From positions 1 to 6,017 of the forward strand of contig PXFD01000204.1 of NCBI GenBank assembly GCA_003564505.1: DNA of 6,017 nucleotides. The letters run 5' to 3'. Under the pieces are notes generated by a model. It saw only the letters and a program-made list of their open reading frames with translations, searched no databases and was not told the DNA's origin. The DNA is from Syntrophomonadaceae bacterium (GTDB taxonomy: Bacteria; Bacillota_D; Dethiobacteria; DTU022). This document shows positions 5,462-6,017 of the stretch, piece after piece. The stretch's first letter is position 1. Every line of letters begins with the position of its first letter. The translations under genes were made by a program, and so were the position numbers.

Positions 5462-5490
5462 TTATTAAACAGATTTTGATATGATATAAT
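5462..5490 (+). promoter_or_regulatory. Extended -10 promoter of the 42-residue gene
   Basis: TATAAT (5485-5490) is preceded by TGA (5482-5484), giving a full extended -10 element. A weak -35 TTATTA (5462-5467) lies 17 bases upstream. Transcription would start near 5497, about 14 bases before the ribosome binding site AAAGGA (5511-5516). Confidence 0.65.
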
Positions 5491-5525
5491 ACTTTTGTTT
5501 GAAGCTGATGAAAGGACTTCCCAAC

Positions 5526-5654
5526 ATGGGTGCTGTTATTTTAATTCAGTGGGAGTTACTGCACCGAAAATACCCCGAAAGGTTCTCCGAAGTATCAAAT
5601 GCCATTTTAAGCTGCAAAAACTGCAATGACCGCTGCAATAATTATGCCCAATAA
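5526..5654 (+). CDS. Small 42-residue protein with a CxxCxxxC motif, unknown function
   Basis: The frame opens with ATG at 5526 and closes with TAA at 5652. The product begins MGAVILIQWELLHRKYPERF and ends in a cysteine cluster, SCKNCNDRCNN, with Cys30, Cys33 and Cys37. A good Shine-Dalgarno site, AAAGGA (5511-5516), lies 9 bases upstream, and a promoter with an extended -10 box precedes it. These signals belong to no other gene here, which is the main support for the call. The N-terminal half looks like an amphipathic helix (ILIQWELLHRKYPERF). Three closely spaced cysteines could bind a metal such as zinc, or an iron-sulfur cluster, perhaps in a dimer. I do not recognise the family. It converges on the M23 peptidase gene, 28 bases away. 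Confidence 0.65.
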   Translation: MGAVILIQWELLHRKYPERFSEVSNAILSCKNCNDRCNNYAQ

Positions 5655-5659
5655 TTTTT
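5640..5659 (+). terminator. Weak terminator-like hairpin at the end of the 42-residue gene
   Basis: AATTAT (5640-5645) pairs with ATAATT (5651-5656) around a GCCCA loop and is followed by T residues through 5659. The stem is all A-T and overlaps the stop codon, so it is weak, but no other terminator is visible before the convergent gene. Confidence 0.25.
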
Positions 5660-5682
5660 GAGAAAATAAGAAAGAAAATGAT

Positions 5683-6017
5683 TTAGCGATTAAAGAACTG
5701 CATGGGGTTTACTGCCTCATGTTGATAATATGAATGCCATTTCCTGGTGCCATCATCGACACGCACTTCAAAATGCAGGTGAGGACCAAAAGCCCGCCCG
5801 GTTGCTCCGACCTTTGCGATAACCTGCCCCCTTGAAACTCGTTCACCCTGCCTGACCAGGTGTTCACTATTATGGAGATACAAGGTCCAAAATGACCCGT
5901 GATGAAGAATCAGGTAATTGCCCTGGGTCCCTCCATAGCCAGAATAAGTGACAACACCGGCATCGGCAGCGAGAACATTGGTACCGTGATCTATGTGAAT
6001 ATCTATAGCCCGATGAG
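5683..6017 (-). CDS. M23 (LytM-type) peptidoglycan endopeptidase, C-terminal part, cut by window edge
   Basis: M23 metallopeptidases cut peptide cross-links in peptidoglycan outside the membrane. The frame is open to the right edge of the window, so the N-terminus, where a signal peptide or LysM or coiled-coil region would normally lie, is not visible. The 110 visible residues cover most of the catalytic domain. HRAIDI at visible residues 1-6 supplies the first zinc ligands of the HxxxD motif, and VLAADAGVVTYS, YLILHHG and LYLHNSEHLVRQGERVSRGQVIAKVGATGRAFGPH follow in the family order. HLH at visible residues 79-81 (5781-5773) completes the zinc site. The usual HxGxD has Ala instead of Gly. 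The protein continues to AVNPMQFFNR and stops, so the catalytic domain is the C-terminal end. An internal TTG at 5883 is not a real start. The zinc ligands look complete, so an active enzyme is likely. Confidence 0.95.
   Translation of the reverse strand, partial: HRAIDIHIDHGTNVLAADAGVVTYSGYGGTQGNYLILHHGSFWTLYLHNSEHLVRQGERVSRGQVIAKVGATGRAFGPHLHFEVRVDDGTRKWHSYYQHEAVNPMQFFNR

Overview
The window looks like a chromosomal segment of an anaerobic, Gram-positive Firmicute of the class Clostridia, with a Peptococcaceae or Desulfotomaculum-like flavour. This is inferred from strong purine-rich Shine-Dalgarno sites, sigma-A-type promoters, a PlsY-type acyltransferase, a double-ferredoxin DUF362 protein and an SfsA protein fused to a DUF123 nuclease domain. 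No ribosomal RNA, tRNA, CRISPR array or intact insertion sequence is visible. The window is mostly ordinary housekeeping and accessory genes, and I do not see a convincing new multi-gene system.

Left part (1-1406). The C-terminal half of a monofunctional haem catalase enters from the left edge. Its base composition is visibly richer in G+C than the genes to the right, which may reflect transfer. It is followed by 666 bases without an intact gene. This stretch holds a long GC-rich imperfect hairpin (794-868). It also holds, on the minus strand, the scar of a VapBC-like toxin-antitoxin locus: an antitoxin start with a perfect ribosome binding site, fused in frame across a stop codon to the last 44 residues of a PIN-domain toxin. 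A small hairpin terminator follows the scar.

Centre (1407-4329). A DUF362 protein with two [4Fe-4S] ferredoxin clusters and an SfsA-DUF123 fusion protein run to the right, 59 bases apart, possibly as one transcript. They converge on a plsY-like membrane acyltransferase gene, and the two stop codons overlap by 4 bases.

Right part (4330-6017). A 56-residue zinc-ribbon protein of the FmdB type ends at a clear intrinsic terminator. It is followed by a hot-dog acyl-CoA thioesterase with its own promoter. Next comes a previously unlisted 42-residue cysteine-motif protein with an extended -10 promoter and a good ribosome binding site. The C-terminal part of an M23 (LytM) peptidoglycan endopeptidase runs in from the right edge on the minus strand.

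Functionally the genes touch oxidative defence (catalase), iron-sulfur electron transfer (DUF362 protein), nucleic acid cleavage (SfsA-DUF123), phospholipid and acyl-CoA metabolism (PlsY, thioesterase) and cell wall turnover (M23). Apart from the DUF362-sfsA pair there is little sign of a shared pathway.
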